DNA from: Variovorax boronicumulans | GTDB taxonomy: Bacteria > Pseudomonadota > Gammaproteobacteria > Burkholderiales > Burkholderiaceae_C | DNA length: 64,000 nucleotides | NCBI RefSeq assembly: GCF_019352895.1 | Contig: NZ_JAAAFX010000009.1 | Location: 1,167,978-1,231,977 of the forward strand | Reading direction: 5' to 3' | Shown here: positions 12,001 to 17,161 of the stretch, piece by piece | Position numbering within the stretch: the first letter of the stretch is position 1 | Layout: each line of letters starts with the position of its first letter | Program-made: the position numbers and the translations under genes | The notes under the pieces: generated by a model | Database searches by the model: none | What the model was told of the DNA's origin: nothing | What the model saw: the letters and a program-made list of their open reading frames with translations, nothing else

Positions 12001-12271
12001 CCTGCGCTTGCTGCTGCTGCGCCTGCGGGTTGGTGAGCGAGGACACCGGCAGGCCGTTGGGCAGCCGGCCGGTGGCCGCGGCCGTGTTCTGGATCGCGCC
12101 CTTGGCGGCGAACCATGCGCCGCCCAGGGCCTGCTGGGCCTGCGCGTCGGCCATGACGCCGCTCGCGACCAAGGCCACGGCGATGGCCTGTGCGATCGGC
12201 GCCCGCCGGAATCCGCGCCCCTGCATGGCTGTGCCTGGAAGGTTCTTGTCGCCGCGTCCGCGTGTGTTCAT
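1..12271 (-). CDS. Giant filamentous haemagglutinin-family TpsA exoprotein (3' end beyond window)
   Basis: One frame is open from an ATG at 12271 to the left edge, more than 4,090 codons. Residues 20-46 form an extended signal peptide ending near ADAQAQ. A Gln/Ala-rich stretch follows (80-125), then a two-partner-secretion domain around 145-260 with NANGPAQTT, NWESFNVG and NRNGIVFSGSSQVDTRN. The body is thousands of residues of short Gly/Leu/Val/Ala beta-helix repeats. The last visible ~400 residues look like the C-terminal DUF3739 region of such exoproteins, so the end is probably near. The whole protein has two Cys pairs that I noticed (2043/2048 and 3059/3066). The inferred role is a secreted or surface adhesin exported by an unseen TpsB partner. 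The gene follows a sigma/anti-sigma pair on the same strand, which suggests that pair controls it. The start has only a weak GGAAA ribosome site. Confidence 0.9.
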   Translation of the reverse strand, partial: MNTRGRGDKNLPGTAMQGRGFRRAPIAQAIAVALVASGVMADAQAQQALGGAWFAAKGAIQNTAAATGRLPNGLPVSSLTNPQAQQQQAQAQLARSIDNLNLAARGIAAQQAAQAAARAAALAAGGGVPDGLAEGGLKVDTNSLTAGWLNANGPAQTTADGKTNVAIQQTADKAILNWESFNVGKNTTVEFKQQADWAVLNRVNDPQARPSQIQGRIKGDGTVLIANRNGIVFSGSSQVDTRNLVAAAAHIGDAQFQANGLYSNGSAPSFTGAQGQVEVQAGARIATLAPRTSTEGGGYVLLLGQEVHNAGEIAAPKGQAALAAGDSFLIRKGVGTGGNQASTTRGNEVTPQFATDSLAGQVTNTGLIVAREGDVTMTGRELRQQGVLLSTTSVNTRGTVHLAASGATGAVHFGTGSVTAIALDDSDATALDSQRTGLMGPAVPIDNSSGLMPAGKDRRDLSRVEVASGGTVEFLQDSLTLATGGQVVVEAAQRSLVREGARIDVSGAVGVKLSMASNNVKINVQGNEQRDAPGNRDSNQLANNDLWIDRRSLVFVPGGTNGYAGERWYTGGGLLEVGGYLGTQGHTVGEWMAQGGVVNFGGGELVTQRGSSINLSGGTLDVQTGKLHQSWLKGADGRLYEVNKAPGDLLYTGVYRGFEDAHARWGKNATEYFYSPLIGAQQRLESGYTVGRDAGLLIVGTPAAVLEGEIVAEAFQGPRQTQAAQAGLDGYRQSSLAAAQRGQLIVGSYESYFDKNTGALHRRLDAGSVKQVRLSDTVQAIAAGLDLSSVLPAERRDTVVLDTTLLSGFGLGAVRIAASESIAVDGALQAGHGGNITLYAPSVSVGADLVAHGGSIQLGNVLEQVGANSLKDTSTLIAPEGRVASVRLADGARLDTSGLWTNLLKDPVDSGGVAFRNGGNVSVRSSGDVVLGQGSVVDVSSGAALLAKAKTQGGKGGNVTLESDGFNTGAGQVVLEGAVLRGHGVDGGGTLTLQTRRIAIGDTPDMLTADTLALGADFFDKGFGRYALIGNHGFAVADGAQVEVTMPVFRFGPEALDSATGRRPADALTLWTPPLYQEDSVKGVLTQRKGASLSLQAGTINTRAEDLPVVQAVVGQGALIGVDPGQAIDLRGVGQLTLDGTLRAWGGSVSLAGLTARGFEAAQAAGHGRSIWIGEQALIDVAARAVSAVDDHGRSYGQVRDGGRIVVGGQIDPVTGIATASDLFVVVREGARLEASGDQAALDIPGQGRVQVASQGGSISLASNNGLYLDGRFTARAGGAGAAGGSLSVALESPYYVKDAVSDRVTKIRELMLGQVHQSSPLPGTADAAADSLAYGHGGLGVDQVRAGGFDSLSVLSNGLLSFDGDVTLDMGQSLRFYSAAMGLADNAAAASRVRLSAPHLLLAGILAAPEANRDWYLRPVFGLPTMSQRDTEAVFEASANLIDVRGNVLFGALGKLPQADGSDVSVERRGFDDVQINSQGDLRFLAGATPDAIALGIGTQLLTKGDMTLWAAQLYPATDVGARVVAGFLSAVSDDFTGFHYDRTRTLTIARSGEGDAAVPYSAFGRLQLGGPTIHQGGVVRAPLGRLEIGSLGSSDVVLQPGSLSSVSGKGLVLPYGGTVDGQVYSYDGKPVSFLGQGGNTNGELGVGLILGSRSVVVQPGATVDLSGGGELLGAGFVSGRGGSTDARYHPLVQTGNQGGFVLPGLGTNPVYALVPGVQPGQAPVAPEGGASAALVGRQVTIGAGVPGLPAGTYTLMPSTYALMPGAFRVEINGLAGPGTGAGAQALRNGSWSATGRLSVAHTGIADTVASQLTLTPADTLRRYAQYNETGYASFAMADAARLAVPRPLLPVDARTLKLGLRQGAGADAFSFEGIGRFEAATGGYGGTVALLNMDYDGIEVVAAGKPATSGFGGVTVAAESLNALGASRLMIGGMTVVLYGQTGNYINLVQGINASNSSMILRDGAHLAAPEVFMVSKGASGAVIVEQGASINTIGRGKASYDARDGFVYQVGNMLAVSNGLLDVISPTFAQDSGGIRLGVCSSAPCSGATALYSEGSIVAMTDKTLQMGEAVRYGTRHLNVGLSSINVGSPEALAAAAAANRLPTGLTLTQPVLDRLLRGDTQFGAPALETLQLSARDSFNFYGTAALDTYDAVTGKSLLSKLLLSTPAIYGAGGADDVATIRTANLIWQGATTPPSAVVAGGAGTGSGRLDIRTERIDFGYGAFAQPSTTLRFGRLALGFADVDLTASERITTNHKGSLAVYQRQGAYDPLQGFAYSGGNLHITTPLMTGEAASVNRITAGGALDIAASGGPVGQAEGLGAELFLQGDSIRLASAVVLPSGKLTLDARGDVVLTDAASVDVSGRAIAFNDLSKYSAGGEVLLDSRAGNVLQAAGSTIDLSARNNQAGRLRVVAVDGAAGSVDLAGRILGGSSGEYDAGGTLMPYLSGAVEVQAQRLGASGSLDAQFAALNQRLNEGGVFGARSFQLKQGDLTIGNDLKASSISVSVDDGSLRVAGRVDASGERVGSITLAGKNGLSLDSSAVLDAHGSRLRVDSYGKIIDAPNRAIVNLASGTGALTLADGARIDLRHGTDVAVGSAAGQNDGRSRGTLELDAPRVSKADGSSDDIAIDARGRLEIEGARSIALNGMARYDDAPTRTDATASGRPYQVIDQSYLDRKHVLSERFIDAALQNDDLMRHRLAGLNNARYADAFHLRPGVEIVSRTPDGDLVVQGDLDLSGYRYASVNPHTPKDKAVYGSGEVGRLTLRAGGDLNIYGSINDGFAPPPPTDDDKGWILRAGVDWTGGNVVVPGSGVTLADGTTFPAGVILNFDLPIKALNLIAGTRLPVPASLTAALVLPAGTVLAAAVRDAAGKVLYPAGTLLSQNVTLPVNSTLDAGTLLVSLARVKAMVWPKGVPLPGNLGTTATVSLNGSKVLPRGAILPARTNVKLPGGAAFVQLRVEEAGRQGQNWAVAPMLADGAQSWSIRLVAGADTEAADSRQLQPHPVSGNLRLADSHLGAHGKGAFVWSEQGSMDFFGDDSMAGQPIDFVRDAYDGMCSDYPDYCVMSGDAYTLVTGGSTRFSVVRTGAADLDLLAAGHLSMESLYGVYTAGTSSARTAAGDPYNLGRALGPNGRVLGDAGGNEKLVNGGPDSVYRAWYPEGGGNLVLKVGGNLSGNIVSPSSANAGRPVNTDSGHDTANVGNWLWRQGNGLSGDRAQATAWWINFGSYAASLTGGADQMVGFTGFGTLGGGNLDVEVRGDAGIIAPLAVGYVPVNVNARSPGLVLAVGSTGRVAADGSLQLTGGGDLNLRVGGAVNPGSQITGGHLNGALVDVRGHVQLTGGALGSLTLRYGIRDGEKNPNEVRAFDPIGYGTARAAGGLSLLPGDATVSLATRGDLVVQDVADPGRAPQTNASPYGSAGAPGFGQSWFSLWTERTAVDLFAAGGNLTPLTESTPTDMATVYPSTLRAVAASGNLYYGRAAALDTTVVPAHGALVLAPSARGQLELLAAESIYGGELSISRSGAAPSSLATVLHPAFQAFTLLGPIEGAGNLSSDGSVARMGLSPLFAFGPNTASLSWGDALEPARFYALGGDLLGVNSGRSITLNNPYDPRVGQTFHEGAGPVWMLAGRDIVSSGTQLGGTIAGETSTGSYNQAGNLFVHQSPTDVSIVSAGRDIIYSAFNVAGPGTLELTAGRDIRMDDKVGVTSLGAVASGDKRPGASVVMQAGAGPLGPDYRRFVEGYLDPARLTQPGESLAIGKTVKTYEDELAAWLAARFGFAGDGTQARAYYAALPAEQQRVFARSVYFAELLAAGREYTQAGGVREGSYVRGRAAIAALFPGQDAAGQPLAYQGDITLFGGAGVHTDFGGDIQLLTPGGAQTFGIEGTAPPSTAGVITQGAGDIAIYSLGSILLGQSRIMTTFGGGIQAWSAAGDINAGRGSKTTVVYTPPKRVYDQWGNVSVSSVVPSTGAGIATLAPIAEVPAGDIDLIAPLGTIDAGEAGIRVSGNVNLAALQVVNAANIAVKGEATGIPTVAAVNVGALSNASAAAAQAAGAAQEVMQRERVAARQALPSVFTVRVLGFGNEPAPG

Positions 12272-12308
12272 GTGAGGTTTCCGCCCGGTGATGGTGTCGC
12301 TGCCATGC

Positions 12309-12334
12309 GGCGGGCCGTCTCGTCGCGGCCCGCC
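12309..12334. other. GC-rich hairpin in exoprotein 5' leader
   Basis: A perfect 8-bp inverted repeat GGCGGGCC/GGCCCGCC (12309-12316 and 12327-12334) with a 10-nt loop lies 38 bp upstream of the exoprotein start. No T-run follows on either strand, so it is not a simple terminator. It would sit in the untranslated leader if transcription starts at the candidate promoter upstream. Confidence 0.5.
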
Positions 12335-12390
12335 GGATCCATGGGGGTGTCCACGGCACGAGCGCTGCGGAAACTTCCCCCTCTGCAGGG

Positions 12391-12428
12391 TTGACGAGTG
12401 GCCCCGGGCCGATACCGCAAACTTTTTT
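12391..12428 (-). promoter_or_regulatory. Candidate ECF-type promoter for the exoprotein gene
   Basis: In the 284-bp gap between the anti-sigma gene and the exoprotein ATG, the minus strand has an A-run followed by GTTTGCGG (about 12415-12423) and a CGTCAA element at 12396-12391, about 18 bp apart. CGTC is a frequent -10 core of ECF sigma factors. The match is by eye only and the true start site is unknown. Confidence 0.3.
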
Positions 12429-12555
12429 CGAAGCCGCCGCGGATCGGGAAAAACAGAGGCCGCGCGCCACACCCTCGAACACACACGACAGCGTAGGCCG
12501 CGCGCATGACACGCGGCCGATCCCTTCCTGCAGGTGGTTCTCGCGTAGCGCGCGT

Positions 12556-13542
12556 TCAGCTCAGGAGCAGCAAGCCGCCGGGCAGCGACCGCGCACGGAG
12601 TTCGAAGGCTTCCTGCACTTGCCACAACGCGAGGTCCAGCGCGGCGATGGCGAAACGGCCGCTGACCGGCTTGCCGCGCAGCGCGTCGTTCATCAGCACC
12701 ACGCGGCCGGCGCGGTAGCGGTTGATCTCGTCGATCGCATCCGCCAGCCGGGTCTGGTCAAACACCAGCATGCCTTCGCGCCAGGCCGAGACCGTGCGCG
12801 GGTCGATGGGGGCGATGCCGCTGATCGCACTGGCGCTGTAGACCGTCTGCTGGCGCGCCTCGAGCGCGCGCAGCCCGGCCGGATGCTGCACGCGCACCGC
12901 GCCCTCGATGCAGGTCACGCAGACCTTGCCGTCCAGGTGGCGCACCTCGAACTGCCCCGCGCTCGCCTGGCTGCGTCCCACGCCCGCCACCACGGTGAAC
13001 GCAGGGCCGCCGCGCTTCAGGTCGATGGCCGCCTCGCCCGCGATCAGGTCCAGCCCGACCGGCTGGCCGTCCTCGGTCTGGCGGCGCACGCTGGTGCGCG
13101 TGTTGAGCGTGACCTCGACGCCGTCGGACAGCCGCAGCGGCCGCTGCTCGCCGGCCGCGGTGCGGTCGTCGGCCGCCCATTCGTCGGGCGCTGGCCACAG
13201 GCCCATGGGCGGGCGCAGCACCGCCATGCCGGTCACCGCCGCCGCCGCCATCGCCGTGCCGAGGAAGACCCGGCGGCCGCGCACCGGCATGACGGGTGCC
13301 CGCGCCTGCACTGTGGCGGCCTCCGGCTTCATCCGCAGCAGCGCGCGCGCCGACGGCTCGATCGCGTCCCAGCGCAGCTTGACCTGCTGGTAGGCGGCCC
13401 GGTGCGCGGGGCTGGTCTGGACCCAGCGCCGGAAGCGCTGCGCATCGATGTCGCGGGCGTCGCCCGAGCTGAGCAGGCGCAGCCAGTTCCACGCCTGGTC
13501 CTCGAGACCGGCGGGCGACGTGGGTGCGTTCTGTTCTCTCAT
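12556..13542 (-). CDS. FecR-family anti-sigma factor / sigma regulator
   Basis: The 328-residue protein has the standard three-part FecR layout. A cytosolic N-terminal domain (about 13-60) contains AWNWLRLLSSG and FRRWVQTSPAHRAAY. One membrane segment (about 91-109) follows. The periplasmic FecR domain (about 125-220) contains GEQRPLRLSDGVEVTLN, and the C-terminal subdomain (255-328) contains FDQTRLADAIDEINRY and PVSGRF. Members of this family hold a FecI-type sigma factor inactive, or help activate it, in response to an outer-membrane or periplasmic signal. The chosen ATG at 13542 is 34 bp after the sigma gene; an in-frame ATG at 13617 would add 25 residues that do not look native. Its partners are the sigma factor upstream and probably the STN protein before that. 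Confidence 0.9.
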   Translation of the reverse strand: MREQNAPTSPAGLEDQAWNWLRLLSSGDARDIDAQRFRRWVQTSPAHRAAYQQVKLRWDAIEPSARALLRMKPEAATVQARAPVMPVRGRRVFLGTAMAAAAVTGMAVLRPPMGLWPAPDEWAADDRTAAGEQRPLRLSDGVEVTLNTRTSVRRQTEDGQPVGLDLIAGEAAIDLKRGGPAFTVVAGVGRSQASAGQFEVRHLDGKVCVTCIEGAVRVQHPAGLRALEARQQTVYSASAISGIAPIDPRTVSAWREGMLVFDQTRLADAIDEINRYRAGRVVLMNDALRGKPVSGRFAIAALDLALWQVQEAFELRARSLPGGLLLLS

Positions 13543-13576
13543 ATGGGATGACGAATGGCGGGCCGCGAAACCCGCA

Positions 13577-14092
13577 TTATTTTTGCTGCGCGGCCAGGCT
13601 GGCGTCCAGGCGCTCATGGCAGCGCTTGAGTTCGTACTCGACCGTGCGCAGCGAAACGCCCAGTTGCAGCGCGGCCTCCTTCTGCGTCATCCCTTCGGCG
13701 TGCACCAGCAGCGCGACCGCGCGGCGGCGCTCGGGCATGCGGTCCAGCAGTTGGCGCACCGCCTCGAGTTCCGAGCGCGCCTCGGCGGTCTGCGCCGGCC
13801 CCGGGGCCGGGTCCATCACCTCCTCCAGCAGCTGGTCGACGTCGTCGCCCGACAGCAGGCGGCTGTGCCGGCGCTGCACGTCGACCGCGATGTTGACCGC
13901 CATGCGCGACAGGTAGGCGCCCGGGTTCTGGATCGGCCCGAGGTCCTCGCCGCCCTTGAGCCGCAACCAGGTGTCGTGCAGCGCGTCGCCGGCGTCCTCG
14001 GCATTGCCCAGCTTGCGCGTGAGCCGCTGCTTGAGGGTCGCATAGTGCTTGCCCAGGTAGTCGAGCAGCACGAGTTGGGTGTCTCCGGACAT
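13577..14092 (-). CDS. FecI-like ECF RNA polymerase sigma factor
   Basis: The 171-residue protein has sigma-70 region 2 (about 8-75, with AGDALHDTWLRL and PGAYLSRMAVNIAVD) and region 4 (about 110-165, with MPERRRAVALLVHAEGMTQ and an HTH around EAALQLGVSLRTVEYEL). Length and motifs fit the iron-signalling FecI group. The start ATG (14092) is 2 bp after the stop of the STN-domain gene, so the two are probably translationally coupled. It most likely directs transcription of the downstream exoprotein gene, by analogy with Pseudomonas VreI. The locus has no TonB-dependent receptor of its own, so the target is inferred from position. Confidence 0.92.
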   Translation of the reverse strand: MSGDTQLVLLDYLGKHYATLKQRLTRKLGNAEDAGDALHDTWLRLKGGEDLGPIQNPGAYLSRMAVNIAVDVQRRHSRLLSGDDVDQLLEEVMDPAPGPAQTAEARSELEAVRQLLDRMPERRRAVALLVHAEGMTQKEAALQLGVSLRTVEYELKRCHERLDASLAAQQK

Positions 14093-14094
14093 CG

Positions 14095-14841
14095 CTAGCC
14101 CGCGCCCTGGAGCGGCGCGCAGCGCGGCCCGGTGCCCGGCAGCTCGGGCGCGATCCTGATCGTGAGCGGCTGCTGCACCAGCGCCACCGGCGGTGCACGC
14201 TCGATGCGCACGCGCCGCAGCGTGTCCAGCAGCGCCGCATCGCGCTCGGCATCGCCGCTGCCGCCGATGAGCCGGGTGCCGCCGACGCGCCCTTGCGCGT
14301 CGAGGTCGAAGCGCAGCACCGCGCTGTAGTCGCCCGGTCGGCTGCGTCGATCGGCGCACAGTGCCTGCCAAACACGCGCCTGCACCAGACCCGCATAGCC
14401 TTCCGCGCCGAACAGCGCCGCCATGCCGGACTGCGGCGGTGTGGCGGCGGTGGCGGTGATCTCCTCCCTGAGCACGAAGGTCTGGCCCAGGTGCGAGCTG
14501 CGCTGGTCCGCGCCGAGGCCCGAGCCCGCGAGCAGCGTCTGCAAGGCGGCGGCGGCGGAAAGACGGCCCCGCACCGCCGAGGACACGCGGTGCCCGAGGG
14601 GCTCGCTGGGCAGCAGCACCGGCTGGCCGGTGGTGTCGGCATAGCGGTCCAAGGCCGCGCTCAGGGGCTGTGCGGGGATGTCGAAATCGAACAGCGGTGA
14701 CGCCCCATCGGACACCCGACCGCCGCGTACGCTGCCGGCGGGCCCGTGCAGAGGCGCGGCGTAAAGCGCGTCATCCGCACCCCAGGCCGGCGCGGCAAGC
14801 CCGCAAAGCAGCATGCGCAGGATGACCCCGTGGCGTCTCAC
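14095..14841 (-). CDS. Periplasmic STN + TonB C-terminal domain signalling protein (VreA-like)
   Basis: From a GTG at 14841 the protein is 248 residues. A signal peptide (LLCGLAAPAWGA) is followed by a secretin/TonB short N-terminal (STN) domain (about 51-110, with FDIPAQPLSAALDRYADTTG and VRGRLSAAAALQTLLAGSGL). A TonB-C-like domain (about 148-232) has RPGDYSAVLRFDLDAQGRV, GSGDAERDAALLDTL and a terminal LTIRIAP strand. There is no beta-barrel. STN domains normally transmit signals from TonB-dependent receptors to FecR proteins. Fusion to a TonB-like tail without a barrel resembles VreA of the Pseudomonas PUMA3 system. It is first in the sigma/anti-sigma/exoprotein array. The start is uncertain: ATG at 14931 or ATG at 14814 are in-frame alternatives, and none has a strong ribosome site. 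Confidence 0.82.
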   Translation of the reverse strand: MRRHGVILRMLLCGLAAPAWGADDALYAAPLHGPAGSVRGGRVSDGASPLFDFDIPAQPLSAALDRYADTTGQPVLLPSEPLGHRVSSAVRGRLSAAAALQTLLAGSGLGADQRSSHLGQTFVLREEITATAATPPQSGMAALFGAEGYAGLVQARVWQALCADRRSRPGDYSAVLRFDLDAQGRVGGTRLIGGSGDAERDAALLDTLRRVRIERAPPVALVQQPLTIRIAPELPGTGPRCAPLQGAG

Positions 14842-15386
14842 GCTGGCTGCGTGGCAGCGCACCGCGAAGCGTCCTCGCGCCTTGCCTGGCCGCGGGTGCG
14901 CACCCGCCCGCAGGCGTGCCGCGAGGACCATGAAGGGAGGACGATTCGAATCGACAAGGTCTGCGCACCATTCCAGTAAACACCGCATGGTGGCGCCCCA
15001 ATACGACAGCCTCGTTACATCGCCGCAGCGAGCGCATATCGGCAGACGCCGCATGGCCTTTGCTTGTCGCGCCCGCGCGGGCTTCCTAAACTCGGACGCG
15101 TGCACACCTCCTCTACGTCTTGCCGTCATCTCGACGGCCTGCGCCCGTCCCTCGCGATGGGCCTGCTGCGTGGACGCCGCATGGCGGGCACGGCAGATCT
15201 CCGGCCCACGCCCGGACATCCCTGAGCCCGGCGGTCCGCCCCTTTCTCCTTCTTCGCGCAAACCATCGACCGCCGGGCATCCGCCCCGCGCGGTCGCGGC
15301 CGTCCCGTGGGTTTCGGGGCCGCCGCATGCGATGGACCGCGCGCGTTCGAACGCGCGCGCCGGCCGTCGCCGAAAGAGACAAGACG
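14842..15386. other. 545-bp divergent intergenic region
   Basis: This gap separates the minus-strand signalling locus from the plus-strand stress-protein gene and should hold both promoters. Part of it may code for the STN protein if that gene starts at 14931. Plus-strand frames continue through it, but their translations are Arg/Pro-rich and unlike protein. I see no convincing -35/-10 pair, riboswitch or repeat. Confidence 0.6.
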
Positions 15387-16286
15387 ATGCAGAACATCCA
15401 ATCGATCCTGGCCGTGACCGACCTGTCGATCGACGGCAACCTGGCGATGGAGCGCGCCGCGCGCCTGGCGCTGGCCCACGGCGCGACGCTCCAGCTGATG
15501 TACGCGGGGCCCGCCGGCAGCGCGCCGCGCCTGGGCGCCGCCAGCCACCTGGCCCAGCTGGCGCGCGAGATGAGCAGCCGGCTGGGGCTGGCGGTCCGCA
15601 CGGTCGAGCGGGCCGTCAATGCCGTGGCGGACATCGCCGCCCAGGCCCGCTCGGTCGACCTGCTGGTGCTGGCCCATCGCCGCGACCGGACACTGGGCGC
15701 GCGCATCCTCGGCCAACCCGTGGAACGGCTGCTGCGCCAGTGCCGCTGCCTGGTGCTGGTCACGCGCGTGCGGCCGCGCCGCCACTATGAGCGCATCGTG
15801 GTGGCGGTCGACCTGGGCCCCGCATCGCAGCGGCTGCTCGAGCTCGCGGGCCGCTTCGATGCGCAGGCCGAGATCGCGCTCTTCCACGCGCTGGGCGAAG
15901 GCCATGAGGCCAAGCTGCGCTACGCCTCGGTGTCGGAAGCCGTGATCGACGCCCACCTGCGCGAGCGGCTGCACCAGGCCCGCGTGCGCATGGCCGGGCT
16001 CAGCGGGGGATCGGATGCGCGGCGCAACCGCGTGATGTCGGCCATCGGGCGCGGCGACCCGGCGCGCCAGCTGGCGATCCAGCAGGACTACCTGCGGGCC
16101 GACCTGGTGGTCATCGGGCGGCCGCGGCGTCCGCCGTTCGCGCAGTGGCTGTGCAGCAGCCTGGCGCAGCGCCTGCTGGGCTGCGTGGGCAGCGACGTGC
16201 TGGTGGTGCCGGAAGACGCCGTGGCCGCGACCCGGCCACGCGCCAAGCAGCGGCTGGACGCCGAGCGTGCTGTCGGCTTTGGCTGA
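15387..16286 (+). CDS. Tandem universal stress protein (UspA family)
   Basis: The 299-residue protein is made of two Usp domains. The first (about 1-137) opens with SILAVTDLSIDGNLAMERAA and has VDLLVLAHRRDRTLGARI. The second (about 138-285) opens with YERIVVAVDLGPASQRLLELA and ends with ADLVVIGRPRRPPFAQWLC and GSDVLVVPED, matching the G2xGx9G(S/T)-like loop only partly. Usp proteins are cytoplasmic stress-resilience proteins, and many bind ATP. The ATG at 15387 was chosen because the upstream in-frame sequence is low-complexity and a purine-rich AAAGAGA lies just before it. It is probably transcribed alone. Confidence 0.88.
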   Translation: MQNIQSILAVTDLSIDGNLAMERAARLALAHGATLQLMYAGPAGSAPRLGAASHLAQLAREMSSRLGLAVRTVERAVNAVADIAAQARSVDLLVLAHRRDRTLGARILGQPVERLLRQCRCLVLVTRVRPRRHYERIVVAVDLGPASQRLLELAGRFDAQAEIALFHALGEGHEAKLRYASVSEAVIDAHLRERLHQARVRMAGLSGGSDARRNRVMSAIGRGDPARQLAIQQDYLRADLVVIGRPRRPPFAQWLCSSLAQRLLGCVGSDVLVVPEDAVAATRPRAKQRLDAERAVGFG

Positions 16287-16363
16287 CGGGCATCGGCGCG
16301 ATGGCCTGAAGCGCTCGGGCGGCGGAAGCTGCGACGGTGGCGTTTTACCGTTTGGAGACCCGC

Positions 16364-16540
16364 ATGACGAAGCACCCCGCCCCGCCGCAGAAGCCCGCCA
16401 CCCTGCACGAGGAGCCCGAGATCACCCAGGAGGAAGCGGTGCCCAGCGACGGCAAGGACACCGAGGGCGAGAAGCTCATGAAGAAGGTGCGCAACCCGAA
16501 GCTCGACGAGGCGCCGGGCGATGAGCGCACCGAGGACTGA
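16364..16540 (+). CDS. Small acidic hypothetical protein
   Basis: A 58-residue Glu/Asp/Lys/Pro-rich, probably disordered protein starts at ATG 16364, with GGAG about 10 nt upstream. It ends just before the convergent HbpS-like gene. It follows the universal stress protein gene by 77 bp on the same strand and could be co-transcribed. It has no hydrophobic segment or recognisable domain, and I do not know its function. It is supported by a clear ribosome site and a compact reading frame in an otherwise empty gap. Confidence 0.6.
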   Translation: MTKHPAPPQKPATLHEEPEITQEEAVPSDGKDTEGEKLMKKVRNPKLDEAPGDERTED

Positions 16541-16548
16541 GCCGGCTC

Positions 16549-17037
16549 TTACTTGAGCTTGTCCTTGGCCAGGTCCAGCGCGGCCACCGCGCATTCCGCG
16601 TCGGTGCTGCCGGCCGGTGCGCCGCCCACACCGATCGCACCGATCACGTCGTTGCCCGCACGGATCGGCACGCCGCCGGCCAGCAGCAGGAAGCCCGGGA
16701 TGTCGTTGAGGAACTGGGCGCCGGGGTTCTTCTGCGCGTTCTCGCCCAGGTTGGCCGTGGGCGCGCGGGTCGAGGCCGAGGTGAAGGCCTTGGCGCGGCT
16801 GGCCTCGACGGTGTGCGGGCCGGCGTTGTCGGCGCGCAGCACGGCACGAATCAGGCCCGCGCGGTCGACCACGGTGGCCGTCACGTTGACGCCCTTCTGC
16901 GTGCAGGCGGCCACAGCCGATTGCGCGATTTCCTGCGCCAGGGCCAGCGAGATGTTGCGCTCCTGCAGCACCTGGGCCTGGCCCAGCAGCGGGGTGACGG
17001 CGAAGGCGGCGATGGCGAGAAGGCGGGACGTGTGCAT
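16549..17037 (-). CDS. Exported HbpS/GlcG-family (DUF336) haem/cofactor-binding protein
   Basis: The 162-residue protein has a Sec signal peptide (LLAIAAFAVTPLLGQAQ) and a full DUF336 domain: SLALAQEIAQSAVAAC, VVDRAGLIRAVLRADNAGP, SRAKAFTSAS, PGFLLLAGGVPI and the hallmark DVIGAIGVGGAPAGSTDAEC. Family members bind haem; HbpS of Streptomyces reticuli signals through a sensor kinase/response regulator pair and has also been reported to bind aquo-cobalamin. The ATG at 17037 has a strong AAGGAGA ribosome site. It lies 124 bp downstream, on the same strand, of a kinase/regulator pair that itself follows the cobalamin operon. That context suggests a sensory role, which is inference. Confidence 0.85.
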   Translation of the reverse strand: MHTSRLLAIAAFAVTPLLGQAQVLQERNISLALAQEIAQSAVAACTQKGVNVTATVVDRAGLIRAVLRADNAGPHTVEASRAKAFTSASTRAPTANLGENAQKNPGAQFLNDIPGFLLLAGGVPIRAGNDVIGAIGVGGAPAGSTDAECAVAALDLAKDKLK

Positions 17038-17161
17038 GAGATTCTCCTTGTCTGAAAACCGGGACATCCGGCTCAGCAGGGAATCTAAATTTCGCGCCTC
17101 GCGCTGAACAGCCGTGGCGCTACCCGCGCGGCTGGGTAGTTCTACCCAGTGGGGTACGGCC

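Noticed and set aside
1..12271. Possible frameshift or pseudogene in the exoprotein gene.
   Set aside because: Frame checks at the start, near residues 177, 2043-2048 and 3059-3066, and at the left edge all agree with one uninterrupted frame.
12391..12512. Possible small protein gene in the gap before the exoprotein.
   Set aside because: Short frames exist on both strands but have no ribosome site, and their composition is like non-coding GC-rich DNA.
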